From Eumeta japonica (lineage: Eukaryota; Arthropoda; Insecta; Lepidoptera; Psychidae), in assembly GCA_005406025.1 (NCBI GenBank), contig BGZK01001372.1, forward strand, positions 100,368-164,367: a stretch of 64,000 bases of DNA. Reading direction: 5' to 3'. A program made the position numbers and the translations under genes. Shown one piece after another: positions 1 through 12,917 of this stretch; positions within the stretch are counted from its first letter, which is position 1, and each line of letters starts with the position of its first letter. The notes under the pieces are model-generated. The model did no database searches, was not told the origin of the DNA, and saw nothing but the letters and a program-made list of their open reading frames with translations.

Positions 1-3000
1 GAACCTTTCGAAGTTCGACTATTCCTCGGCGTCGATGCGACAGTAGCGAATTTTACCCGATCTATCGCCAGCCGGTCTTAGTCGATCACTAAAAGCTAGA
101 TCGGGAGATAAGCTGGACAGTTTAATACGAAATATATTCAGTTCATAGAGTATCGGCGGCGCGCGGCGCATGTAAATGCCCGTGTCTGTATTCGTCGCGC
201 GGGCGCACGATTCGTGTGCTTGCGCTGGCCATTTTGAATATTGATGTTACGACGAAACTATGGGCCCTAGCACCCGTGTGTCTATTTCGTGGGAGAATTA
301 CATTTTTTTTTCTGGTATCAAGGACGTTGGGGTTTGGTTAGGGGGGAAAAAATGACGTGTTTATGGTCGCTCAAAGACAATGCTTCTAGATTCGACGGCA
401 TTGTTTAGAGACATAATCTACGGTTTGCTGTGTAAAGTGAATATATTTTATACGGAATACTGATTGTTAGTCAAGTAATGCAATTACCTTTAGACTATTT
501 GTCTAATTAGACATGTGCACTAGGTTCAATAAAGGTTAGAGACAATTTTAAAACAATAAACGTCAAAACATAAATCGCATTCATTAGTAGATCCAGGATT
601 TGTATAATTTTTTTATGTAATTAGAAATGTACATTTATTCATATTTTATTTTTAAGAAAGGTAAATGACAGTACACAATTTTGTTTGCGGGTTTAATCAT
701 AGACACAGATAATATTTTAGTTTTTGGAAAAAACTTGTGACTTTTTAAATACAGGCGCATGCGCACGTTAACACATTTTATTAATTCGCTACAATTGAAA
801 ACGATCTAATGTTTGAAGCCATCGAGAACGGCCAGTTCAATGACAATCCATTTAGACACAGCGGGCCGGGCCTAACCTTTGCGAACGATTTTAATTGGTT
901 CGATTCCCAAGCGAGGATACTACCTAATACCCAGGCTTTGAAGCAATTGTTTTGTTTGTTACAATAATGATGTGGGAAGGTATGACATACAAATAGCTTT
1001 AATATCGATATTCATTAATTTTGATGAAAATGAAGCTTATGAGTAACAAGTTGGATATGTCAATTTTTAAATAAAAATGAAAGCATGTCTGACCAGCAGT
1101 GTTCTGGTTTTTTGTTTGGTCAGTTTCAAAAGCTTTCAGTTTCTTTTAACTGTTACATTTCGTGTATTTCCGTGCGTCCGTATGTTCAAATATAACAGCA
1201 GAATGAAAGGATTCCGATGTGTGACTTTTTTTGTTTACGATCAGCAAAGAACTAACATGGATACTGGACCTTCAATCTCTATAATATTTAAAGAAAAAAA
1301 ATGTGTCATAACGGGCGTTCTTACACCCGGTATGTTAGCAGCTGATCTGTGAAGTCGATACTTGTTCGTAGACCGATTGGACAAATTCTTAAAGCCAACC
1401 AGTTCAGAATGTGCACTATAAAACGTTTAAGTGCCTAATTCGTTTTTGTAAACTTTATAGCGGTTATTTCAAAAGGCACTTGTCCGACTTTGTAATGGTC
1501 GGGTATAAAGTTTATATTACTCCATCAACAAATTATTAGCTGGATCTAGTTTAGTAAGAGAATGCTGCAGGTTAGGGTGACCAAGCTTCCAGTTTCAAGA
1601 GGACGACACGTAAAAGCTGCTTCAAAGGAAAATTCTATAATTTTTGTGAATTTATAATGTCAATCAGATAGAATTCTAATTCAATTAGAAAACCTCTGAA
1701 TCCCTGTGAACTGTCGTACTTTTATTTTGTAAGCACAACTCAAAAAAATTAACTCCTGTGTAATTTTCATCGTCGTTACACTATTTTCTAGTTTTTTAGA
1801 AAACTCTAGAAAAAACCGGAGGGTATTCTTAGTGCTATTTTCTAACCGGACGGTCTATACTAACGAGATTTAATGCTATTTGGTTGATTCTGAAACTACA
1901 TTGATTGATGAAGTATGAGACCGACCATATCATGATATTAAGAAAATGAAAAAAAAAAAACATGTAAAACTATTTAAATAACAGAGGAAATATTAATACC
2001 GAAAAACAATTTTTATTTATTTCTTTTCAAAATGGATCCTCAGATTATTTTTATAAAGATATGAAACTTCGGACATACATACACAATACCATTTGCTTCT
2101 ACTACATTAAGCAACGAGGCTTGTGTTAACTGTGCTTTATTGCGCCATTTTTTTTTATAAATAGAACCAAAAAATCTCTTTCAAGAGACTGTCCTCATGA
2201 ACGTCCGCCTCAGGGTCGCTACATTTGAAAGCGGACTTCGTCTGGTGTAAGCTTAGAGACCATCCACTACAAACACCTATACAGCCTTATAAAATACGCA
2301 GGTTTTGCCGCAGCGGGGACCAAGTCCGCGCCGAGGCGAGCGACATGCGTAAGTTTCGCATCCGCGTATTCTGCGATCCGCTTTGAGCAGCGCGCCGGCT
2401 TTTTACGACCGATGGCGGTTGTTAAAAACTCCTGTTCTGATGATGAAAAAAATGTCGTGGGACTTTTTCGACTACGAGGCGAATCTTTATGAGAATGTAT
2501 CAGGCGGATTCGTGTGACGTTCTCGAGCGATACTCATTGTAAATGCTGACTGTATCGGTAGTGTTGTTATGTTTTTAGAGCAGTTTAAAAATATGGCGTG
2601 CGTAATTTTTTTTCTGTTTATTATCTCGATCGCCAGTTCGTTTCGCGATTCAATGTTACATAGTTACTTTGTATTTAAAATGCTATTTTTTTCTTCTGGT
2701 TTATTATAATCGGTCGTTGGATGTATTACTTGCCGGTTCTTTGCCCCGCATTTCCGAACCGTTGATATATAGATGAATGTATTTGGGATTTTAATGAGTG
2801 CGCGTAAACATGTACCTATCTTTAATAAAGATAATTCTGTTTTTTCTTTATTTCTTTCTTTCTATTCGACCGTACGCTAGTATGTATCAACCGACCCGTG
2901 TATAAATAGCGGGTCTTCCAGTTTGGAACCCGCCATTGTGCCTGGAAGCGTCTCTGCTGGCCTTGAATGTGCTCGAAACTGGATAAAAAATTGACAGTCA

Positions 3001-6000
3001 TTTATCTTTATTTTAAAAACATCGATTACTTATGTCTTAAAACTATTTTTTCGCACTAGACGCTTTAAAATATGCGTACGTAGAACAATTATTTTTTTGT
3101 ATAATCCAACAAAGTTTATTAGAATTAGAGCAATAGTATACATATATATTCGAATAAAAAAAATTAAAAAACTGCATGAGTGCGAGAGAAACTGACGCAA
3201 CGAGGGTGCCGTAGTATAATATATGTACATGAAAGTTTAAGTGAGTACAGTTTAAATGCATAAAGGCGTAGTTAAAAAAATTAACCATATTTTTTCCTGT
3301 CGTATTAACTTTATATTGGTACAATTTATTTCAGATTTGGCTTGCATATTTTGAAGTTCAAACCTTTAAACAGTTTTGAAAATAATTGAAAAACCCGATA
3401 AAAGCGAACAGGACTCACATTTTGTAACTTCCGTACAAAAGTAATATGTATGCAGGTATTTAATCTATCAAGAGTCAGTGATTTTTGTCAGTTCCGATGC
3501 CGATGCTGGCGAGATATTGGTCCAGACCTACGAAACTTCTCGTTTATTTTTAACAATGTAATTATCCTAATAATATAATAAAAAAATATTCTCCCATATA
3601 TTGGCCTACATCACGGTCCCTAATTGCAACTGTAAATTTGTAATCATAAAAAACTATTTTTTCATATGACTATTATTGAACTACAAATTGTCGAATTTTT
3701 TCTCGTACTTGTGCCGATAAATTGCACAGGTAACTCTTAATAAATGCTTTCAGCGAAAATTATTTTGAACATGATCCGATATACCGTTTTTGAGTTATTG
3801 CCGAAAAAATTTGCTTCTCAGCAGAAGGACGTAAGTGCTATGAACATATGCTCTTTTGCTGGTGCGCCTTAGTTTACACTAGTTTAAGAGTGACAGTTTA
3901 CATGTCTACTTGTTTCTTTAGGTATAGGCGACTTAAGTGCTTATACCTATTATGTGCCGGAAACGTGAAAATAAGTGTAACAACGTAGTTTTCTCATCTG
4001 TAGTGCATTTCTTTGTAGTGACGGCTCCGGAACCCTACAGTGAGCATGTCGGACATGCTCTTGGCCGGTTTTTATAATTACAACCTTGTACGAACGAGAT
4101 GTACGTCCCTCACGACTGCGCTAAAAATATATATCAAATCTCTTATTATATCATAGTATTATTTTATAATGCAAACCATTTTACTTATTACTTTAAATTT
4201 TGGGCTGAAATTACTACGTAGTGATCTATATAGTCTCTTATACTGACGTGTTTAACTTTGATCTGTGGCTACTCGCTCCAATCCACGGCGCATCCCGTGT
4301 CCGTAAGTTGACCCAAGTCATAAGTGCGCGTGCGCGTGTCACGAACACCAAACACTTCACGAAAGCTCGTGGTACGGGTTTTCGGAAAAAAAAAAGTTCC
4401 AATGTTTGTTGAAAAAATTGTATACTTAAAATTATGGTACGTGACTTCTCCGCGGTATGTTGTTTATTTGATGTCGATGGGGACTAGTTTTCATGTCATA
4501 TGGACTACCTTCGTAAATTCCAAATCATGTCGACTCAGTCAAGAGGAACAATTCAATTGAGCATGTGATTTATTTATTGATAATCGTTGACGATTCTTTG
4601 TATATTATTAAAAAAAATATTCACGTCAATAAAAAAATACCGTAAAATTAAAGGTCTCATTGTTCTATTATATAATATTCAGTGTCGTACTATATTTAAA
4701 ATTGATAATTGGATTTTTTGTATATAATTAAGAATTTTTGTGTATAATTTTGAGTATAAATAATATTTGTTAGCTTCGGTTCGTGCCTTGTTTTCCAACA
4801 GCTATACCTCATGTTCCTCGACATACCAAGAATAATAGTCGCCACTGAGTACTGTCGCAAAAAACTTGTAACTGAATTTCTTCCTAGAAATTGTGTAACC
4901 GGCCAAGCTTTTGCCTTAAGGTCAACATTTTAACATAGTCATGTAATAAAATGATTTCTGTAATCGTGTGTCTCTGAACTAGACTGTCGAATAATAAGAA
5001 AAATCGTGTTATTAACAATGAGAAATTTTAAAAATTGCTCGTCCTTGGTTGTCTATTGTTTCTTCCATGACGTGTTATCCTCGAGTATATTTAATATATT
5101 ATGAATTCCATTCAATAAAACGATAAATTTACCCCTGAATTTACAGTCCACAATAATCGCGGAACATAAGGTAAAAACTGTAGACTACAGCAATCCTCAC
5201 AATCTTGATATTCGCTGAGAAAAGTATTTTATAACTTGCATATTAATGATGTAAACAACAAAAAATTATAGGATCAAAAGATATTTTTCAACTGTGATAA
5301 ATTCCGTCAAGCACGCAAATGAAATTATTTTGGCAGGGTTACGTACCTCATATTTGTGGTCCGTACATCTTTTTCATCGAATCGAGGAGATTTTTTTGCA
5401 CTCGCCACACGGGAGACACCGTCACGATAGATATGAAAGCGGCGATGAGAAGCGATTAAAGTATCAAGCGGTATTTCGGGCGCGACAAGGGTTAAAGTCG
5501 AAAAGTAGGGAAGTTCTTTGCTCAAGCTTCAAAATAAAAGGGCGATCGACCGCAGCTTCTTTCAAGAATATTTTTGATTTCGCCTATTAAACTTTGTGGT
5601 GTATCAGGAAGGTGGCGTGTTCTTTGCACTGCTGTAAGATCGTCGCTTTTCCACATTCTGCTATATTAAATTGATTAGATTAAATTGAAATCCTTGGACC
5701 TCGGGCCGTCGACCGTGGCCCGGGGAGGCTAGGGAGCCGTAGACCACCTCGACAGCGATGAGGTGACAAAGTCCGGGGCCGGTGGACTTTCATCTGATAC
5801 TTTTGGTCGGGACTCGAACCTGTTAGGCATCTTTTGATTCTGTATCGACATTCTGACCGCACGTGTGCTACCACTCTTTATTTTATTTTTAATAAACTTG
5901 CATCGTTCCAAATGACGATCGTATTGTAAAAATTTATTAATCGTCGTAAACAAAGATGGCAATTTTGTTTTTATTGTTTTAGATTATTTTTTCTAATTTG

Positions 6001-6134
6001 AGTGAAATCCAATTATTATTTTTTAAATAATTATAAAAATGACAACCAAGATAAAAGTGTTTTAAATTGCAGGTTGGTCAGTGAAGCTACATAAAACTCC
6101 GACTTTAAACTATAATAGCTAATGCTTAATACCA
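1..6134. other. Non-coding, probably intronic, AT-rich DNA
   Basis: No gene is seen here; open frames are short, start at random and overlap on both strands. The stretch contains a GC-rich islet near 2200-2400, a TATAAATA motif in a hairpin context near 2893-2936, a 19-bp near-perfect palindrome at 4042-4060 and a SINE-like block near 5685-5885. It is probably the distal part of the intron that precedes the EGF exon, or intergenic DNA upstream of that gene. The sequence alone does not decide between these. Confidence 0.5.
5685..5885 (-). repeat. tRNA-headed SINE-like element
   Basis: On the minus strand a perfect RNA polymerase III B-box, GGTTCGAGTCC, lies at about 5812-5822. An A-box-like TAGCACACGTG starts 50 bases upstream of it, a spacing close to that in tRNA genes. 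A GC-rich body follows on the minus strand and then an AT-rich tail near 5690. No tRNA acceptor stem or CCA-proximal pairing can be folded, so this is a tRNA-derived SINE or relic rather than a working tRNA. A 14-base string from the body, GGTGACAAAGTCCG on the plus strand, recurs near 41406 with similar flanking bases. Boundaries are approximate and no target duplication was found. Confidence 0.4.
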
Positions 6135-7761
6135 CACTGAAAAAAAAATGCATGTTGTATCAACAAAACCGTTTTGTTGACGGTTTATTACCAACATCAC
6201 ATAAAAAAAAATGTAGAATTACCATTTCGCATGTTCTATTGAATATAAAATTATGGTTGTATTTGAATATAGTCAATTCAAATATTTTTTTTGTAAAAAA
6301 GACCTTTTTTAAAAATAAGAATAATCGATGTTTGCGGTGAAATTTACCAGTATACTTTGTTTGTAATTGCAACATAATATTTTTAGTAGTATCCACTAGT
6401 AACTTTAGTTACTTGAAGATTTGTGTTTTGTTAAATACACAAAACAATTCTCATGATAAACATAATAAACAGTATTTACTAATAATAACTAAATATGAAA
6501 CGTAAAATTGACTAAATGACATGTCAAAACATTAAGCTTTTGTTACGTTGATTTAACCAATACATTTTTAAATAAAAGTGATTATAAATTACGTTCAAAT
6601 AAACTAAAGACATAATTGTACTAAATTAAGGCATTTTGTAAAATATGTGCACACAATATTATATGACAAAATACAAAAATCTTTTGTGAAATAAATAAGA
6701 TTGTATTGTAAGTTAAAGGTAAAAAGATAGCGAAAAACGTAATTGTGGTGTTCAAAATTACTTTTGTATTATTTTTTAATGTAATTATAAATCGGTCAAG
6801 CCATTCTAAAATTTTTTTTTGTAAAAATAACGTTGGTCCATCATAATATTAACAAAAAATTTCTTATAGTGTCAATTAATTTTGATGAAAATTGCTGTAA
6901 TTTGTCTTATTTAAATATTATTCTTAGCTGAAAGTTATTGTTAAGTTAAGTTAGCTGAAAGGATTATGCAAAGCTTATGTTGATAACGATATTTCGTAAA
7001 AAACAAACACACATTTTTGTGTTAACACCAACAAAATGTTTTCGTGTTAATATTAAGAAACAACTATATTATTTCTACACAAGACTATTTTGTTATTAAG
7101 GGTGTTTTGTTGTTTGACGTATTATGTCTAATATGGTTCGATAAATGGCGCTAACAAAAAAGTTTACAACGCGCCATAGTTGTGCTGACGATCAGACTTA
7201 GGCAATTCCAAGAGTCTGTACGCTATCGCTTCTCGGCTTTTTGGCTGACATCAAAGTGTGGCATTTTTTCTTATAAGTTTAATATCGAAAAGTTCCCGCA
7301 TAGCGGGACTAATATATTAAACGGAGTTTTGTATCCCAACAAAAGTAATTTGGTAAACTACATGGACATAGTTTTGTTACAAGTACAAAATTAGTTTCGT
7401 CAAAAGTACTAAAATCATTTACTAGCATGTACCTACCAAACACCTCTAGTGATATCTACTAAAATAATATAGTTAAAAATACAGTTTCATTCCTAGTAAA
7501 TATTACGGTACTCTTTAAGTAAAAAGACCCTTATTTTACAGATTTTACAAATAATTGTTGTAAGTTTGATTAAAGTTTTAAGTTAAATTAATACAATATG
7601 AACTAGTTAAATTCACTATAACATGGATTAAATTTACATTAATAAATTTAGTTACTCCAACAATATATATTTAATAAAAATAACGTCGTACTTATGTAGG
7701 TCTTATATTAACCTTATAAAATCGCTTATTTTGTTATTTCAACCAAAGGTTTTTTTCAGTG
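6135..7761. mobile_element. Non-autonomous TIR-bounded element, about 1.6 kb
   Basis: The left end reads CACTGAAAAAAAAA and the right end is its inverse, TTTTTTTCAGTG, giving inverted termini of about 12 bases. The same kind of termini bounds a 229-bp element at 57208-57436, and both contain the string GTTGTATCAACAAA. The interior has no transposase frame. It is made of reiterated themes such as TTTTGTTA, ACAAAA and ACCAA, plus a direct repeat of TTAGCTGAAAG near 6925 and 6950. Both flanks show CA at the boundary, not an obvious TA duplication, so the span could also be two nested or adjacent short elements. A U2 snRNA pseudogene lies inside. The superfamily is not certain. Confidence 0.45.
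7225..7335 (+). pseudogene. Truncated U2 spliceosomal snRNA pseudogene
   Basis: The match begins exactly at the conserved U2 5' end, ATCGCTTCTCGG. It continues through TTTTTGGCTGACATCAAAG, TTCTTAT, AGTTTAATATC, a stem-IIa-like hairpin (TCCCGC..GCGGGA) and CTAATATATTAAACGG, then stops resembling U2 after about 110 of the usual 185-190 bases. U2 RNA pairs with the intron branch site during spliceosome assembly. The branch-pairing segment, normally GTAGTA, here reads GTGGCA, and the nearby GCTAAGATC is GCTGACATC, so this copy should not work. An intact 5' end with loss of the 3' part is typical of snRNA pseudogenes spread by reverse transcription. It lies inside the TIR-bounded block 6135-7761. 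The stem IIa sequence differs from that of vertebrates but still pairs, consistent with descent from an insect U2. Confidence 0.8.
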
Positions 7762-10400
7762 CATGCACGTAGAACTATATCATTGATATCAGTCTATAGA
7801 GTTAAGTGTGAAGTCAGGCGTATTGAATATGCCAATATGGCGCTGGTCCATTTGTGCTGATATGTGCCACATTTGAAGGATGCTGCGAGTTCCTGCGCGC
7901 GTTGTCATTCATCATCGTCATTTACAATTTTGACGCCTTTTCTGTTAATAGAAAATATAATAAAATAATAGAAAATGAATATGTCTATAAGAACGTGTCT
8001 TAATATTATGCATATGCGTGTATAAATCTACATATGCATTAATCTTAAATATAACATATTTAAAGAATATGATCTAATCGGAAGTCCGCATGCACTCGAA
8101 ACTGGAGACTAATAATAATTGATATTAAATAGTATATCGAAAAACCGCTTTTTCCTGTAGTTTTTGGGGCGTCGGTGTTCTGCGGCCGCCGCATCCGGCC
8201 GTCCGTGTGACACTGGCAGATAAAACTTCTTCCCACACCCACACGCGCTCGATACCCGAATCGATGCATCGTGAATCGGAATCGACACATCGATTAATCG
8301 CTTCGATTACCGCTACGTTGCCGGAATTATGCATGCGCTTGATTAGTGACTGATTGTTTTTATTATCCTTTAATTAGAACGCGCCTGACGGATTCCTGCG
8401 CGTCGCCATGTTGTTCAAGGCTTGAATTTTTATTTACTCTATTAAGTACATCGTAGCTTTCATTCGTCGAGTTACGCGTTGCGCGTTACATTACGCGTAT
8501 AATATGAATTAACCAAAAGGCCTACATTGATGGTTTCTACATGTTATTCATAAAATTTAAAGTCGACATGAACGTACGTGCAACAATCAGGCGGCTTTTA
8601 TTCAACTTATTATCAACCAATAAATCACTGACTTATTCGACGGATTAAAATTGTGCATGTAGACTATCTTTAAAAAATATAATATCTGTAAAAAGTGGCG
8701 AGCCTTTTTTATAATATCAACGTATTTTTGTGTTTCTGTATATAATAAGCTGACAAAAATTTAAATTAATGATATTGTAATTAATGTGGAAGGAGGATGC
8801 ATAACGTCAATACTTGATGCCGGTACGGTGACTATTTTGTTATTACGCGCTAATTTTCGCACGTACACACAATCGTGACAAGGATAAAATTTGCATCACT
8901 TTTTTTCGTGAAGATACTTCAAACGACTGACGCATTAAGTATACATCCCCCTTTCTCCGGTCTTCTTGCGATTCCCCCCGCACATTTGCTTCCCTGACAA
9001 CCTTTTTTTTTTAATATATTGTTTTGTTTATGCTTTATTGTTTTAGCTTATGCTTACTCCATATGCCTACGTGCTGGCAGCAGACAGCCATTAGCTTCAT
9101 AGGCCCTTATTAATAAAACGCACTTCAGTGCGGCGCTCCATCTTGAGAGGGGTAATAGCAAAACAATTCTAGTGTTTCGCTATAGAAAATGATACGTCTC
9201 TCTCCCACGTCACGTCTTGAGATGGCGCATCATACGAGTGACATTTTCTTAATACGAGCGATAGTACCGGAGTAGCACTCACCTGCCCGCTTTACCAGAC
9301 GTTATGGATTGTGAAAGTAAATAGAAAAAAAAGATTAATAGCTTTAAAACCACCTACAAACGATTCCGCGTCGAATGGTTAAAGTCTCATACAGATATGT
9401 TCAGTACTTTTTAACTCATGTCCGGACAAAAAATCATTTTAGATTTATATTGTTTTATATAGGTATACATAAAAGTTTTAATTTTATTTTAAATGTACAC
9501 ATATATATATATACATGTATGTATATATCGATAAATTTTGGTGTTCTCGACTATGCAAAAAGTAAGTCAAAATCCACTACGACATCCGAGAATAAAGTGA
9601 ATCTATCGAAAGTGGATTTCGAAAGCCGGACCAGTAATTCGTTACGCGTTAGGTGCATGTGTAATAAACGCCACCCGAAGCCGTAATTAATCCATATAAA
9701 TACGCATGGACGAGTTTTAATCATTGCAAGTTCCTATCGTACCGGTCCAAAGAACGACTCCAGATTTCGAGATTCGAAAGTGTGTTGTAAGAGGCGAATT
9801 GATATTAAAAAAAAAGGCTGTATTTAAGCAACAATCTTGTTATAATTTGCGTTTTTTTTTTTGCTTTTACCCCGCTTCCGTTTATAAATGGTTGTTACTG
9901 AATACGCATCCATTCTCAGCAAAAGATCAACGAATTGATGTAAGTCGTATAAAAGGATTAACAGAGGTTTATCGATTCTAACAGAAGTACATATATCACG
10001 ATTAACTTCATTCGCAAATCACAGACTGAAAGTTAGGATGATAAAAATGAAGAGCGGGCATAGACAATTTTGCTTTCGCAGAACGTCTGTACGTTGTATT
10101 TGTTTTCGTACAATTTCAACAAGTCTTTTCTAACTAAACGTACAAAAACATGTGGGCGTGTATCGAATTTCATCTCACGGAATTATTAAATAGCTAATTT
10201 TGATCATGCGTTTACCTTTATTTTTCCATATATTCGATGTTCTCCTAGCCCGCCTTACATTTATAGTAAACCGCTTACTGCTGCTGCTAATGTTTAATTT
10301 ATGAACAGTCTGTTATCAGAATATACTTCTATAATAAGTACGAGTAATCGAGAGAAATTAGCTAATTATCTTTTTAATAACCTGAATACGGGAGTCGGAG

Positions 10401-10413
10401 TGCCCTCTGGCGG
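10401..10413 (-). promoter_or_regulatory. CTCF-like binding motif
   Basis: The minus strand reads CCGCCAGAGGGCA, which fits the CTCF consensus CCRSYAGRKGGCR at nearly every position. It sits in a GC-rich islet within AT-rich DNA. The match is to a published motif class only; occupancy is unknown. Confidence 0.3.
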
Positions 10414-11570
10414 CGTGCGGAGGCGTTTTTTTTTCTTACCTCGTTCTCGTGTTATACAATTCGGAGGTCTCCCGAGCCCGTTATCTCGAATCGGAGTGGT
10501 TTTAAGTTGGCCGCGAGGGCGCGTATCGGGTGACGGTTATGTGGAAACGGTCACATTTGGAGATCACAAAGTTTACACTTTAGATCAGATAGTGTTCCGA
10601 GTTTTTTTTTAATGTATCGCTTTAATGGAGCACGCGCGTACCTTAAACGTTCGATTAATGAGATTCGAATTCAATGTTTTTTTTTTAAGTTAGGATTTTT
10701 AATCGACCGTTTTATCGAATTGAATCGTCCATCACACTATAGGTATATATATTGTACAATGATTTACGTATATAAGTCATTCAACATTCATCTGTCAAAC
10801 AACGTGATAACTAACTTATGAAATAGAATGTAACTATTACATTCTTTGTTATAATTGATTTCAATCAATGTTTATATATAACCACTACAAACACGTTAAT
10901 GCTGTATAAGTTATGTATACACAAGATAGTGCATAACAGAATGGAACGATTCATAACGTATAGGTATCTATAATAATGAATATAGACTAATATTATACAG
11001 AGGTAAAACTTATTGGCATGTATGTAGGAGGTAATCTGTGGAACTATTCTTCGGATTTTAAAAAATCTTTCACCGATACGAAGCTATCTTATACATTAAT
11101 AATATAAGTTATATTTTGTTTTGATTCTTTCTTTATTTATTAAGTTCCATCACAAGCCATTCGAGTTTAAATTCTCGATGGTAAATAACCATGCTTTTAA
11201 ATCCATTATTTTTTCACATTTATAATATATTGTAATAACAAAAAAAAATATGTTGCGAAATCATAAATAAAATACATAAATATTTAAACTACATGCATAA
11301 ACACTATGCTAATTTTTCCATTTACATGAGTGGAAAACCCATTAAGAAACGCGATGGTGCGTTTGGTTTGTCGATTTCTTAGAATAGATTACATGATGAA
11401 AAGGAAACGGGGCGATGGAGAGGAAAGCGGGCCACCGGAATTCTCATTGACTGGACGAAAAACAACTGCTGAAGCTGTTACTTCACGTCTGTATTCAGTA
11501 TCTCGCCGGTCGAGCCGGTCCATTTTTATGGTGTAGTTAAGTTGACCACAGTATGACTAATAAACCAGCT

Positions 11571-11740
11571 TTCATGCGCGGTTTCGCCCGCGTGGATAGT
11601 TTTGATCGATATTTTAATCTCTATTAAAACCTCGAATCCAAGGCTAAGCCTGGTTCCGTGGTCGATATTCAAACTATTCCGAAATCCAATCTCTTTCTTT
11701 CCCTCTCCCTTTACTCGTTCTCTCTATTCCTATCCTTCTC
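11571..11740 (+). repeat. Possible fragment of a lepidopteran non-LTR repeat
   Basis: The string GGTTTCGCCCGCGTGGATAG resembles the phrase that recurs in non-LTR and SINE tails of butterfly and moth genomes, and it is followed by a pyrimidine-rich stretch. A related phrase, in the opposite orientation, is near 25180 (CCACGCGGGCGAAAG). No reverse transcriptase frame is present. The assignment rests on recalled texture, so confidence is low. Confidence 0.3.
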
Positions 11741-12917
11741 CATCTCTTAACGGAGCGGGCGAATAAACACGGCCGATAATATAAAATGAAAATAACAACT
11801 TTAATTTAATTTTTATAATTTCTTATGCAATATTTTACTGGCATAATTGCATAGCTGAGTTTTTACGCGCCGATCGTCAAAATAGATTGAGTCATCGTCG
11901 AATTATAAGAAGACTCACAGACAAACATTAGTAGAACGCGAAGACGTGTTCCATCAGTACATCGGATTCCATTGAACTACGTTGAACCATTGTAGACAGA
12001 CTCAGACTGGCTCCACTCACTGAAAATTGCTCAAACTACTTTTTAAATATTTCGAAAATCCATGAATTTGAGCCATTCGAGTCCACAGGTGACACACAAA
12101 CCGATACTTATTTTTATATACGTGATATTCATTAGTTGTGATTTGATTGGCTACAAGTCTACGATTGAAGTTAATCAATATATTCAATATATCTTTCGTG
12201 AGGTCCGCAAAGCAGTTTAGAATAATCAGTATTGTTTAAGCGCTAAAGGTTTTTTTCTGTTGTGTACACTCGTTAACAAAATTACACACCTGTTCAATTT
12301 AAATTAACATTTTTAATTAAAAAAATATATCTATACTTTTAAAGAAAAATTGTCGTATAATGTAATTTGTTTCGTTTCTTTTTTCCTCATTAACAATTAA
12401 AAGTAGGTTTATCGTTTTCATTTATTTTTAGTATAATGTTATAGATTTTGCGTACTTGAAATAGTTGAATAATAATTAGTTAATGCTAATTTAAAATTAT
12501 TTAAAAATCACTGAAAGTTGTTTATGCAATGTAAGTATACTATAGAAAACCCCTTTTTAATACGAAAAATAATAATTATTATTTTATAAAACAATCACAA
12601 TATCAATCGTTCGTTAGATTTAATAAATATATATAGAAATTTCGCCATTTTAAAAAATTCTATTTTAAATATATCTTTGTTTGAGTCGTGAATAACACAT
12701 GAAATACGTCACCATATATTTTAAGAATTTATATTTTACTGCTTTGCCGCTTTAGCACTCGTTCGGAAAGCAATTTTCATCACCATCAAACAGATATCGG
12801 CCGTTGAGAACGATTTATCGTTCGGCGTATAATTTTGCATACGACTGTACAGTAATTAGCCGCGAGCTGCAAGAGTTCATCATTAATCAAATTCTAGTGA
12901 ATGGGCTGTAAAGTATT

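Larger units (their letters stand above)
7762..12917. other. Non-coding, probably intronic DNA
   Basis: No coding sequence is supported. The stretch contains GC-richer islets near 8160-8340 and 10390-10530, an AT dinucleotide run near 9490-9530, a CTCF-like motif at 10401-10413, a short 9-bp hairpin at 10825-10845, and a TTTCGCCCGCGTGG fragment near 11581 of the kind found at the ends of lepidopteran non-LTR repeats. Confidence 0.5.

Noticed and set aside
897..907. GGTTCGATTCC, a perfect B-box on the plus strand
   Set aside because: No A-box at a suitable distance and no cloverleaf or SINE body could be found, so a tRNA or SINE is not supported.
2192..2345. Exon-like phrases (short ATG frame followed by GTGTAAG, and TTGCCGCAG followed by GCGTAAGT)
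   Set aside because: Splice-like words in a GC-rich islet without a convincing peptide; too short and too easily produced by chance.
7182..7394. 70-codon open frame
   Set aside because: It overlaps the U2 snRNA pseudogene, which explains the sequence better than a protein does.
9484..9530. Alternating TA/CA microsatellite
   Set aside because: Ordinary low-complexity sequence; similar short runs occur near 27905, 34730, 25600 and 59315 and need no special explanation.
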